From NCBI GenBank assembly GCA_964016985.1, contig OZ024826.1:40527070-40591069 (forward strand): a DNA stretch of 64,000 nt, read 5' to 3'. The first letter of the stretch is position 1. Each line of letters starts with the position of its first letter. The stretch is from Anodontia alba (taxonomy: Eukaryota > Mollusca > Bivalvia > Lucinida > Lucinidae). The position numbers and the translations under genes were made by a program. The notes below the pieces were generated by a model. The model was not told the origin of the DNA, did no database searches, and saw only the letters and a program-made list of their open reading frames with translations. Below are positions 12,991 to 19,682 of the stretch, in pieces.

Positions 12991-15900
12991 TATGTATGGT
13001 TGCCCTTGGAAACAAAGAACACACAAAAGAACAAAAGTCAGAGACTTGGTTTCATTGAGACTTCATACTACAGCATTTGCAGGAGTGCATGCACCCCCTA
13101 GCATTGGTTTAAGCGGAACTATCCTTTCTAAGATACCAGAATGGGGTCAGTGATCTCAAGGAAAAATTCTTTCCTTTTAGAGCGGACCCCTTCTCGGGAG
13201 GGCTTGGTGTGCAGGAGAGAAAATAGGAATTCTCAAAAGTTATCTACCTAAAAAATGGTAGATTACTGTCAAGTGTATGAACTTTCCTTAACCCTTAAAG
13301 CGCCAATCACAACAATTGTCATCTGCTTTGTCATCTGCTTGTGATTTTAAAAGTCATTTTTGCAAACAGTGTGGACCCTGATCAGACTGCTCTCCTTTAG
13401 GAGCAGTCTGATCAGGGTCCACACTGTTTGCCTGTATGCAAAAATAGGTTTGAAAAGTTTGCAAGAATATTCAGCAGACAACATAAACAGACGACATTTT
13501 CAGCAGAAGACAAACTGATGATATTTTCATTTTTCCTAGAAAATAGGATCAACTGTTCAGCAAATTGTCTCCTAAGTTGGAATGGTTTAAGAATATGAAT
13601 ATTTGATAAAATCCCAAATGCTATTTTCTTGGAAAAATACGAAAAAATATTTCAAAATGTTGTTCTGCTGAAATCCCCGGTTGGGAAAATTAAGTTGGTT
13701 GGGAAATTAAGCATCTTATGTATTTTAATGTCGGTTGCAGAATGTCTTATTTGATATGTTAAATAAGTATTTCATATCCCAGATAGCTGAAAATACCTCC
13801 ATTTTGCACTGGAAAAGACGTCAAAACAGGAATATTGGACTGCTCTTCTTTGGGTGAAAGCAAATTAAAAATTAGCCGCTTGTTTTTACGAGCCCACACC
13901 TATCTTTTCTGAGGCAGAAATGAAAGTTGTTGGGAATAGCATTGTCCAATTTTTCAAAATATGTCTATGAAAATGACTAAAAATCAATGAATCGGGAGAA
14001 CTTACATGTATATGTACCTGTTTGCTGACATTTGGATGTCTGGTAAGTCAAGGCAGATAGTGCGCATAAAGATTTTAAGTGCATAACCACTGGCTATCCC
14101 TCACTAGATTACCGGGTGTGTTCTAAACCTCAGCAAATCAAACTACTTGATCCAGTTTGTTGATTCAAATTCACATACTGACTGACAAACAGTGCAGATC
14201 CAAATGACAAACAATGCAGATCTGGATCAGTAGGCTTCTTCAGAAGCCAAATGATTTGGATCTACACTGTTTGAAATGCCAGGGTACATACGGGTCAAGC
14301 AGGACAAAGGTTGAACATTACAGGAACATGCAACAAAAAACACCTGGGCCCAGCTGTTCAAAGCATCGTTAGCTTAACAGGCTCGTTATGGTCAAAATGT
14401 TACTTGTTCTAGTACGTACAATATCTAATTCACAGGTATTTTTTCTGAAAAAATGTGAGCAGCTTTTGCATTTTTTTTCAGTAAAAGTACTAGCATATTT
14501 TGCATATCTAATGATCAAAATTTTAATGATACTTTATCTAACGACATTGTTAATTTTGAACAACTGGGCCTGAAGGACAGGACAGATGAACTCTCGCTGA
14601 TCTGGGCCTTTGATGTCACTTTTCTCATGGAGCATCTCTTTAGTTTTTGGTCTGAAGAAAACAAATCTCACAGTGCTGTTGTCCTGCCAAACAGCTTTAG
14701 CCTACTAGTAAAGCTTCAGTTAAGGCACTTTTTTTCAACCAAAAAATAGTTATAGTTTTCTCATTTCTGCACAAAAATACATGTTGTGGTATTCATCAGA
14801 AGCATCTCACCACGGCCCTTCTAATATGTACCCACAACATATGTTTTCATTGAGAAATAAGAAAACTGTTATCCGGATACCCCCTCGTATCTGGACCTAT
14901 GTAATATTAACCCTTGTCCTGCTGAATAAATTAAGATGCCACGCCTACTTCTAATTTTTAGCCAATCAGATCACTTGATCTGGATTGTTGCTATAAATTC
15001 ACATACTTAATGGCAAACAGTGCAGATCCAGATCAGTTGGCTTCTTCAGAAGCCAACTTATCTGGAGCTACACTGTTTGCAAAGGCAGGTTATATCCGGG
15101 TTCAGCAGGACAAGGGTTAATACTAGTGATTGACTCTTGGAATGCATCTTCTGATGAAGTAGTAATATAGCACCCTCATTATTTTAAGTCAAGACTGAAT
15201 GCACATGAGAAAGCTGGTGACGATGGTTTGGTGTTTTTACTTCCCTTTCAAAATCATTTAACCCTTGCCATGCTGAATAAATTAAGAAGCACCCACTTCT
15301 AATTTTCAGCCAATCAGATTACTTGATCCAGGTTGTTGATACAAATTCACATACTTTACGATTTTATTGATATTTATTGATAGTTACGACAAACAGTGCA
15401 GATCCAGATCAGCCAGCTTCTTCAGAAGCCAACTGATCTGGATCTACACTGTTTGCAAAGACAGGGCATATCCCTGTTCAGTAGGACCAGGGTTAACCCT
15501 TATAGTGCCAAGAAAAACTGCATCTGAAAATGTCGTCTGTTTATGTCGTCTGCTGAATATTCTTGCAGACTTTTCAAACCTATTTTTGCATACAGGCAAG
15601 CAGTGTGGACCCTGATCAGTCTGCTCCTAAAGGAGCAGTCTGATCTGGGTCCACATTGTTTGCAAAAATGACTTTTGAAATCACAAGCAGATGACAAAGC
15701 AGATGACAATAGTTGTGACTGGCAGTTATATCAAGACAATGGAAGGATAATGAGAGACTCTATGTGCATTGAAGTGTTGTACAATCATGAGCTGAATTCC
15801 GCCTCTAGCAGGATTTTAACTCAGGACCTCAATATCAGGGCCCAGTTGTTCAAAGCGTCGTTAGCTTAACGAACTGGTTAAGGGTCATTTCGTTAACTGT

Positions 15901-17177
15901 TTTTTGCGGACTCAATATACAATATTCTGATATTTTTTGCTGAAAAAATGTGAGTAGCTTTTGCGTGCAAAAAGCTACTCACATTTTTTCAGCAAAAAAT
16001 TTCAGAATATTTGTATATCACTCGATGTAAATTTTAACAAATCGTTAACTAACGACATCGTTAGTTTTGAACAACTGGGTCCTGAAGTTTGGAGCACTAA
16101 CTACTCGACCACCCGGACGCTTCTGATACACTGGTTTATCCTTACAAATCCAACCCTTTGTGCTACAGGACCAAAACCCACAAACTAGTGTTGGGAATCG
16201 GAGAGGAAATTCATATCGAGAAAGTAAAACTCATTGATTATCAACAATACAATCTGATATCCCATAACTGGCATCAAATAATATATCATTATAGCATATG
16301 CGCTTTATTTTTCTATATAACTAAAATGCAACAGCATATACAGTGCTCCAGCTAGCCCTATATAGAGGGGCGGGCCGCCCCTTCTGCCCTCTCCTGCCGC
16401 CCCTCTGCCCTTCTGAAGCTGCCCACTGCCTTCTTTCAACTCCAGACACCAACAGTTTAACTGTTGACTATTTCTGTTGCATGTCCTCTTTGTTTTGTTC
16501 ATACTTTTTTTCTAATATTTAAGAGATGTTTTGTAATGCCATACCTTGGGAGGGCTGTTTTAGGTGCTTGCAGCCTTTAACCCATTTTAGACTGAATAAA
16601 CCTACCCCACACAGTATATATTTGAAAAATCTAATTTCAGTTTTAGGTATGTCAAGACTAATTTCAGTTTTAGGCATGTCAAGACTATATGATTTAGATA
16701 TTCCTTGAGAAAAATGGCTAAAATATTGAAAACAGTGGAGACCCTGATCAGATGCCACATTCTGTGCTGTCTGATCTCGGTAGGCACTATTTGCCAGTCA
16801 CGCTTTTAGCCCTTGTCCTGCTGAATAAATTAAGAAGCCACACCTACTTCTAATTTTCTGCCAATCAGATTACTTGATCCGGTTTGTTGCTATAAATTCA
16901 CATACTTAATGGCCAACAGTGCAGATCCAGATCAGTTGGCTTCTTCAGAAGCCAAGTGATCTGGATCTACACTGTTTGCAAAGGCAGGGCCGGGTTCAGC
17001 AGGACAAGGGTTAAAGGTCTCCAGACTAATATGTCTGAATATTTAGGGTACGTATGGTAAACTAGTCTTCCCCACTTTACCATTTTGTAGCTGCTGCTTC
17101 AAATCATCAAGCTTGCCTAGTCGAGCTGCCATACCAACAGAGGAACATCTATCTGCATATGCTTCATGGAAGTCCAT
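1..17177 (-). CDS. ASB3-like: ASB3-like ankyrin-repeat gene, 5' six coding exons (partial)
   Basis: Six coding exons on the minus strand join in one frame, every junction is phase 1, and every intron has GT and AG ends. The exons, in transcript order, are 17177-17081, 12421-12323, 9782-9630, 5937-5860, 3957-3778 and 87-1, giving about 231 codons. The product starts [18 protein letters not shown], close to the start of vertebrate ASB3, and continues with [28 protein letters not shown] and LTPVFIAAQ, which are consecutive ankyrin repeats. ASB proteins are known as substrate receptors of Cullin-5 ubiquitin ligases: ankyrin repeats bind the substrate and a C-terminal SOCS box binds elongin B/C. 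The SOCS box would lie left of the window, so membership of the ASB family rests on the N-terminal similarity recalled from vertebrate ASB3. Introns are 1.9-4.7 kb and filled with MITEs and SINEs. Confidence 0.82.
207..271. repeat. GCAAACAGTG core hairpin, solitary
   Basis: The left arm gcaaacagtgtagatcctga and right arm catctggacctacattgttt form an imperfect inverted repeat around ggctcattatgagcc. No flanking MITE arms are visible. Confidence 0.65.
1895..3315. mobile_element. Long pogo-like element (1421 bp), TA-flanked
   Basis: The left end cagtcgactctcgctatctc and right end gagataacgagagtcaactg are inverted copies of the termini of the four 316-332 bp MITEs at 7139, 52884, 53762 and 59192. 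TA lies on both sides. It has split a TTAA-type MITE: the left flank ends with its aaattcacata and the right flank resumes tttaatgacaaacagtg. The interior holds a GCAAACTG hairpin relic at 2403-2475 and no transposase that I can recognise. The pogo/Tigger assignment is inferred from the CAGT...TA-flanked ends. Confidence 0.7.
3530..3725. repeat. Hairpin MITE with 'tgcaaactatctcc' core (family 5)
   Basis: The arms contain gattccgagaaaatagattt and cccagactaaaaattttgat around a tip of tgcaaactatctcctacaaagacagtttgctt. The family consensus, seen better at 9165 and 47845, runs from ttcttattttcctagaaaat through gacacttcatgcaaattgtc to the inverted copy and ends at gtcgtctgctgaa. This copy is diverged. 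Confidence 0.5.
3778..3957 (-). CDS. ASB3-like coding exon 5
   Basis: The acceptor is ttgtag|gagata and the donor is the strong consensus caag|gtaagt. The 180-bp exon encodes [20 protein letters not shown], an intervening segment with CACSDHK, and [20 protein letters not shown], two ankyrin repeats. Confidence 0.87.
4010..4076. repeat. GCAAACAGTG core hairpin, near-perfect
   Basis: The left arm gcaaacagtgtagacccaga and the right arm tctgggtctacacagtttgc pair around tcaaactgctcctttggagcagtttga. One mismatch is visible. No MITE termini surround it. Confidence 0.75.
4131..4196. repeat. GCAAACAGTG core hairpin
   Basis: Arms gcaatcagtgtagaccctga and tctgagtctacactgtttgc pair around caaactgtcacgaggagcattttg. 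It is only 55 bp from the copy at 4010 but differs at several sites, so it is not a fresh duplication. Confidence 0.7.
4361..4476. repeat. Small palindrome inside a SINE body
   Basis: The palindrome is aaatttaggtgccattgctc followed by atacgagcaatggcacctaaattt, with flanking caatg...cattg. It splits a sequence related to the SINE body at 10589 (compare gtcaacactattaaggtcatg before it and agtccatctaagtagccaca after it). Confidence 0.55.
5028..5308. mobile_element. Family 2 MITE (CATTACGAAAACACGCCTAT ends), copy 1
   Basis: It begins cattacaaaaacacgcctat and ends ataggtatgttttcgtgatg. The centre is a hairpin of catagattgtgggtactcat around gaactgcctcgactgggcagttc. The arms outside the core are AT-rich and not complementary. 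Confidence 0.8.
5860..5937 (-). CDS. ASB3-like coding exon 4
   Basis: This 78-bp exon has acceptor atcctcag|cttgtg and donor tacag|gtgtag. Entered in phase 1 from exon 3, it encodes [18 protein letters not shown] then KVNHHIYT, which completes the repeat begun by SPLFE. Confidence 0.75.
6436..6598 (-). mobile_element. tRNA-related SINE, head at right
   Basis: Read on the minus strand, the head is gtgtccgagtggctgagtgg then ttagcgctcccaac, and the B-box-like motif is ggttgaatccc. The body continues to a 3' part shared with 12129-12304 (cctttcaacattatttaagt). A-box and B-box spacing suits a pol III promoter of the tRNA type. Confidence 0.7.
6725..6921 (-). mobile_element. TTAA-type MITE family 1, reversed copy
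   Basis: It carries the core hairpin 6763-6830 and the flank ctgattggctgaaaactaga, the reverse complement of the family's tctaattttcagccaatcag. The ends are worn. Confidence 0.65.
7139..7469. mobile_element. Pogo-like MITE, copy 1 (331 bp)
   Basis: Termini are cagtcgactctcgttatctc and gagataacgagagtcaactg, with TA on both sides (7137-7138, 7470-7471). The middle is a perfect hairpin of aggagaaattgctcct and its complement. The size and TA target suit a non-autonomous Tc1/mariner-pogo element. Confidence 0.82.
7800..8010. repeat. Family 4 hairpin MITE (acatatgt core)
   Basis: Arms with aagtactgatatttttcttat, ctaaaacatatgtagtcatact and tccttagaagcgccttgcc fold on aaggcacttctaaggagtac and caacatatattg. 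The outer right end is attatctggagctatgaatt. Confidence 0.6.
8461..8617 (-). mobile_element. 5'-truncated SINE with perfect 16-bp target duplication
   Basis: The 16-bp direct repeat gggcacaaccattatt flanks the copy at 8445-8460 and 8618-8633. The body (tgtgttgagcttttatggcc ... cagaaactgacaactgccct) is the same as at 10589-10794 and 23045-23345. The left edge is the 3' tail and the right edge is the truncated 5' side, so the tRNA head is missing. Direct repeats of this length are typical of target-primed reverse transcription. Confidence 0.85.
8671..8737. repeat. GCAAACAGTG core hairpin
   Basis: Arms acaaacagtgtagatccaga and tctggatctacactgtttgc surround tgagactgctcattatgaaccatcaca. No MITE termini surround it. 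Confidence 0.7.
9165..9310. mobile_element. Family 5 hairpin MITE
   Basis: The left arm ttagttttt...cttatttttcctagaaaata, gacacttcatgcagattgtc and tcctttctcctaaagaga fold on caatttgaatgaagtgtcaa and tcctattttctaggcaaact. It ends atatctgctgaatt. Confidence 0.7.
9386..9598 (+). mobile_element. TTAA-type MITE family 1, copy near exon 3
   Basis: It runs from ttaatccttgtcctgctgaa to gcaggacaagggttaa, contains tctaattgtcagccaatcag and the core hairpin 9492-9558, and ends about 30 bp from the exon 3 donor. TTAA at each end and terminal CC[C/T]TT suggest a piggyBac-like target preference (inference). Confidence 0.75.
9630..9782 (-). CDS. ASB3-like coding exon 3
   Basis: The acceptor is gattgcag|aagcag and the donor tgaag|gtacaa. 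The 153-bp exon encodes [19 protein letters not shown], then [19 protein letters not shown] and [12 protein letters not shown], an ankyrin repeat and the start of the next one. A TTAA-flanked MITE ends about 30 bp beyond the donor. Confidence 0.85.
10589..10794 (-). mobile_element. 5'-truncated SINE with 13-bp target duplication
   Basis: The 13-bp repeat acaagcgtgttgt is at 10576-10588 and again at 10795-10807. Between them lies tgtgttgaggttttacggcc ... gcccttcttgaatcagcaga. The insertion split an older TA-type MITE whose hairpin (caaacaaaaatgtatag ... ctatacatttttatttg) follows at 10810-10900. Confidence 0.85.
11256..11473. mobile_element. TA-flanked MITE with AACCTCTTTATAACAC ends (218 bp)
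   Basis: The left end is caccacaacctctttataac and the right end gttataaagaggttgaagtg, with TA on both sides. The central hairpin pairs aaaaatgtatagattatatt with its complement around gaccatttatggtc. A second copy lies at about 10523-10925. Confidence 0.8.
11576..11787 (+). mobile_element. TTAA-type MITE family 1
   Basis: It begins cccttgtcatgctgaataaa, contains tctaattggcagccaatcag and the core hairpin 11678-11746, and ends ggttcagcaggattaggtgg then ttaa. Confidence 0.75.
12129..12304 (-). mobile_element. tRNA-related SINE abutting exon 2
   Basis: This is the same family as 6436-6598: cctttcaacattatttaagt at left, and the head tatgtccgggtgactgaggc at right when read on the minus strand, with the B-box-like ggttaaaatccc. 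The head lies about 20 bp inside the intron from the exon 2 donor. Confidence 0.7.
12323..12421 (-). CDS. ASB3-like coding exon 2
   Basis: The acceptor is atattccag|gtagag and the donor caag|gtgaca. The 99-bp exon encodes [18 protein letters not shown] and then [14 protein letters not shown], one ankyrin repeat with the usual W-M-P-L-H-E-A-A core. A SINE head starts about 20 bp inside the downstream intron. Confidence 0.85.
12560..12840. repeat. Nested palindromes of the family 4 core
   Basis: The unit catgtgggtactcattagaa-gcacctca, in either direction, is repeated about eight times in alternating orientation, so tips of cctcattgagg occur several times. The same unit serves as arm and as tip, which predicts branched foldback structures. 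Confidence 0.8.
12897..12988. repeat. (AT)n microsatellite
   Basis: An almost uninterrupted AT dinucleotide tract lies directly after the family 4 palindrome cluster. The long isoleucine-tyrosine open frames across it are artefacts. Confidence 0.95.
13288..13500 (-). mobile_element. TTAA-type MITE family 6 (TTAACCCTTAAAGCGCCAA), partial
   Basis: It begins ttaacccttaaagcgccaat and contains a 70-bp core hairpin (13362-13431) of gcaaacagtgtggaccctga against tcagggtccacactgtttgc with tip tctcctttaggagca. The right end is replaced by a family 5 element. Confidence 0.75.
14346..14570. mobile_element. GGGCCCAGTTGTTCAAA MITE, copy 1
   Basis: The left end gggcccagctgttcaaagca and right end gttaattttgaacaactggg then cc are inverted. 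Inner pairs are atgtgagcagctttt and its relics. Confidence 0.72.
14907..15120 (+). mobile_element. TTAA-type MITE family 1, best-preserved copy
   Basis: TTAA is at both ends (14907-14910, 15117-15120). Terminal inverted repeats are cccttgtcctgctgaa and ttcagcaggacaaggg. Inside are tctaatttttagccaatcag and the core hairpin 15012-15079 (cagttggcttcttcagaagccaactt tip). Confidence 0.85.
15258..15725. mobile_element. Family 1 and family 6 MITEs sharing one TTAA
   Basis: Family 1 occupies 15258-15496 and family 6 occupies 15493-15725. They overlap in the TTAA at 15493-15496 (agggTTAACCCttatag). Family 6 includes aagaaaaactgcatctgaaa, the core hairpin 15599-15662 and gcagatgacaatagttgtga. Confidence 0.75.
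15744..16122 (-). mobile_element. SINE split by a GGGCCCAGTTGTTCAAA MITE
   Basis: The SINE body (attccgcctctagcaggatt ... cctcaatatca) breaks at 15838 and resumes after 16082 with tgaagtttggagcactaact then cgaccacccggac, the reverse of its tRNA-like head. The inserted MITE (15838-16082) has a hairpin of gtgagtagcttttgc against gcaaaaagctactcac. Confidence 0.78.
16808..17014 (+). mobile_element. TTAA-type MITE family 1 near exon 1
   Basis: It runs from cccttgtcctgctgaataaa to ggttcagcaggacaagggtt and then aa. The core hairpin spans 16913-16980. It ends 66 bp from the exon 1 donor. Confidence 0.8.
17081..17177 (-). CDS. ASB3-like coding exon 1 (start codon)
   Basis: ATG is at 17177-17175 and opens [18 protein letters not shown], followed by [15 protein letters not shown]. 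The donor reads aaaatg|gtaaag and leaves one base of a split Gly codon. The start is chosen because the vertebrate ASB3 N-terminus has the same MDF.EAYAD pattern. A MITE begins at or directly next to the ATG, so no 5' UTR of ordinary sequence is visible. Confidence 0.8.
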
Positions 17178-17439
17178 CTCAAAACACGCCTATTCAAATA
17201 CAGTATATTAAAAATTTTACAACCGAAAAAGGAAAATTTTCAGATAAAACATTCTGGTATTTTTCATATCCCTGCTCAAAACATAGATTGTGGGTACTAG
17301 TTAGAACTGCCTCGGCGAGGCACTTCTAAAGAGTACCCACAATTTAAGTTTTTTAGCAAAATAAGAAAAATAATGTATACCCCTGTAAAAAGTGGGGTTT
17401 TAGGGGCGATCAAAATTATATAGGCATGTTTTCATGATG
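17178..17439. mobile_element. Family 2 MITE directly upstream of the ASB3-like start codon
   Basis: The left terminus reads catctcaaaacacgcctatt, where cat (17175-17177) is also the complement of the start codon, and the right end is ataggcatgttttcatgatg. The central hairpin is catagattgtgggtactagt around gaactgcctcggcgaggcacttc. Confidence 0.78.
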
Positions 17440-17542
17440 CAGTACCTTTCCTAATAACTTTTTATAGATAATCTTAGCTTTCCAAATAACTTTTTATAGA
17501 TAATTCTTCTTTTCTACAAAGTACAACAGCATGTTTATTACA

Positions 17543-17836
17543 CTTAACGATCAGATAGATGTGCATGCTCAGACAGATGTGCATGATTAGACAGATGTGA
17601 ATGATCAGACAGATGTGCATGCTCAGACAGATGTGCATGCTCAGACAGATGTGCATGATCACAGCTGTGCATGCTCAGACAGATGTACATGCTCAGACAG
17701 ATGTGCATGATCAGACAGATGTGAATGATCAGACAGATGTGCATGCTCAAACGGATGTGCATGATCAGACAGATGTGCATGATCAGACAGATGTGAATGA
17801 TCAGACAGATGTGCATGCTCAGACAGATGTGCACTG
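17543..17836. repeat. 18-bp minisatellite (gatcagacagatgtgcat)
   Basis: About 16 tandem units of 18 bp alternate gatcagacagatgtgcat, gctcagacagatgtgcat and gatcagacagatgtgaat. Because 18 is divisible by three, all unbroken frames read as six-residue repeats such as HAHLSD. One unit is shortened at 17658 (gatcacagctgtgcat). Confidence 0.92.
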
Positions 17837-17839
17837 AGC

Positions 17840-18311
17840 TCTAGATAAGAGGGAGTAAAGGGTATGTCAGCATTGGGTTTTTGAAAATCAGTATTGAAAT
17901 TGGAGAGTAAAAATACTCAATGAAATTTTGGATTTCAGCACTGAAATCAAATTTAGGGGTAGAGTTTTTGTAGAATTTTTCAGTCTTTTAACATGTTTAA
18001 TACATATTTTAATATAAAGAAATTTCCCTCACATTGATTCTTGTATGAGTAGTAACAGTATACTAGATCAGAAATGGTTAACCCTTAAAGCACCAATGAC
18101 AAATACATTTCTAGGTGTTTTTACTCTTTTTTTTTTTCAGATAAAATAAAGCTTGGCATTTGATCTGAATTGCCTGCTAAGCAGAAAATTAACATCAAAT
18201 GTCAAGCATTATTTTCTCTGAAAAAGTTTAGAATTTTGTATGCTACACTTATGCTTGGTGCTTTAAGAGTTAAGAATTGAGCATTGCAAATGGCAATTTA
18301 AGCACTAAGCT
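17840..18311. mobile_element. Unclassified stretch and a TTAACCCTTAAAGCACCAA MITE
   Basis: Nothing is recognised in 17840-18075. From 18078 to about 18272 lies a TTAA-type element, ttaacccttaaagcaccaat ... ggtgctttaagagttaa, with a hairpin of agcttggcatttgatctgaa around ttgcctgctaagcagaa. Its termini match family 6 but its core does not. Confidence 0.65.
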
Positions 18312-18730
18312 TTAACCCTTAAAGCGCCAGTCACAACTATTGTCGTCTGCTTTGTCTTCTGCCGGTTACTTTAAAAGTCATTTAGGAGCAGTCTGATCTG
18401 GGTCCACACTGTTTGCCTATAATGCAAAATGTAAGTTTGAAAAGTTTGCAAGAAGATGCAGCAGATGACATAAGCAGACAACATTTTCAGATGCAGTTTT
18501 TCTTGGCGTTTGAAGCGCCAAGAAAAACTGCATCTGAAAATGTCGCCTGTTTATGTCATCTGCTGAATATTCTTGCAGACTTTTCAAACCTATTTTTGCA
18601 TACAGGCAAACAGTGTGGACCCTGATCAGACTGGGTCCACACTGTTTGCAAAAATGACTTTTAAAATTACAAGCAGATGACAAAGCAGACGACAATAGTT
18701 GTGACTGGCGCTTTAAAGGTTAAGGGTTAA
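18312..18730. mobile_element. Double family 6 MITE (head-to-head copies)
   Basis: It begins ttaacccttaaagcgccagt and ends gactggcgctttaaaggtta. In the middle, gcatctgaaaatgtcg and aagaaaaactgcatctgaaa meet as ttggcgtttgaagcgccaag near 18505-18530, so two copies are joined tail to tail. Two core remnants are at 18395-18416 and 18606-18650. Confidence 0.7.
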
Positions 18731-18871
18731 GAATTAAGCATTCCAAATGGCAATTTAAGCCAGATGGTAAAAGACTCATTGTACCAAAACCTTATCTCGA
18801 GCACAGTGTGCATGAGCAAACAGCACAGACCCTGACTCACAACAGTGCAAACTGCACCTCATTATTTACCA

Positions 18872-19114
18872 GGGCCCAGTTGTTCAAATCTTCATTAGCT
18901 TAACAAGCTCGTTAGTGGTCAAAATGTTAACTGTTCTAGTAAGTACAATATCTAATTCACAGGTATTTTTGCTGAAAAAATGTGAGTAGCTTTTGCAAAT
19001 GCAAAAGCTAGTCATGTTTTTTCAGCAAAAATATTTGCACTAATGCCATATTTATTGATCAAAGTTTTAACGATACGTAACTAACGACATTGTTATTTTT
19101 TAACAACTGGGTCC
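18872..19114. mobile_element. GGGCCCAGTTGTTCAAA MITE, copy 3
   Basis: The ends are gggcccagttgttcaaatct and ttaacaactgggtcc. The inner hairpin pairs atgtgagtagcttttgc with gcaaaagctagtcatgt. Confidence 0.75.
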
Positions 19115-19324
19115 AGGTTTTTATATTTTTCCCACTAACTGTATTAATACAAATTATAATTATCATACATCTGCTGTTGCTTCATCATGTTTTTCACAAT
19201 AAAAATTGAATTTAAACAAATGTTTGTTCATTTCTGTTAAGCTCAACCTTTACTCCCTTTCCCTTCAATCCTTTTTGAAGGCTGCAGAGAAACTACTTAC
19301 TAATAAAAGCATGAAATTATAATA

Positions 19325-19682
19325 CCCCACCATTGTCATGTCATGGGGAGATAACTCTGTCAAAAGTGACAAAACTAGCAATCCCAAACATATTACGTTT
19401 GGTGAAAATCTGTTGCGATTCACTTAAGTTGTTGTACAGAAACAAAAATACAGATTATCGTGGGCAGATAACTCTGTCAAAAATTGATGAAATTAGCCCA
19501 TTAGCCATCCCAAACTAAATCTCCATGATATCAATGCATATACAAGTTGGTGAAAATCTGTTGATATTTACTCAAGTTATCCGTCCGAAAAACAAAAATA
19601 TAATGGACGTGTCCTGGGAAAGTAAATGTGTAAAAAACTGACAAAACTTGCCCATTAGCAATCCCAAAACAGATCTACAAAA
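19325..19682. repeat. Dispersed repeat, left part (split by hAT element 1)
   Basis: The phrase aataccccaccattgtcatg begins a sequence with threefold internal repetition of gataactctgtcaaaaa and ggtgaaaatctgttg. It resumes after the hAT element at 22656-22905 with tgatgaaaattcattgatat and ends cataataccctgccattatc, the same end motif. This is a low-copy dispersed repeat of mollusc type. Confidence 0.6.

Larger units (their letters stand above)
12422..17080 (-). other. Intron 1 of the ASB3-like gene
   Basis: This is the largest intron. It contains a multi-palindrome built from family 4 cores (12560-12840), an (AT)n tract (12897-12988), a TTAA-type family 6 copy merged with family 5 (13288-13690), TTAA-type family 1 copies (14110-14313, 14907-15120, 15258-15496, 16808-17014), a family 6 copy (15493-15725), GGGCCCAGTTGTTCAAA MITEs (14346-14570, 15838-16082), a family 4 hairpin (14720-14905) and a SINE (15744-16122). 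Positions 13700-14100 and 16130-16720 hold nothing recognisable, apart from a short C-rich run at 16370-16440. Confidence 0.65.

Noticed and set aside
12787..13153. Open frames rich in isoleucine and tyrosine
   Set aside because: They are products of the (AT)n tract and flanking palindrome.
3731..16800. Many short open frames encoding DPDQTA-, LDLHCL- and VDPDE-like peptides
   Set aside because: They are translations of the GCAAACAGTG core hairpin in various frames. The same peptides recur only because the DNA repeat recurs.
17474..17837. Repetitive MHICLS / HAHLSD proteins, or a CRISPR-like array
   Set aside because: This is an 18-bp tandem minisatellite with no unique spacers. Multiples of three keep all frames open.
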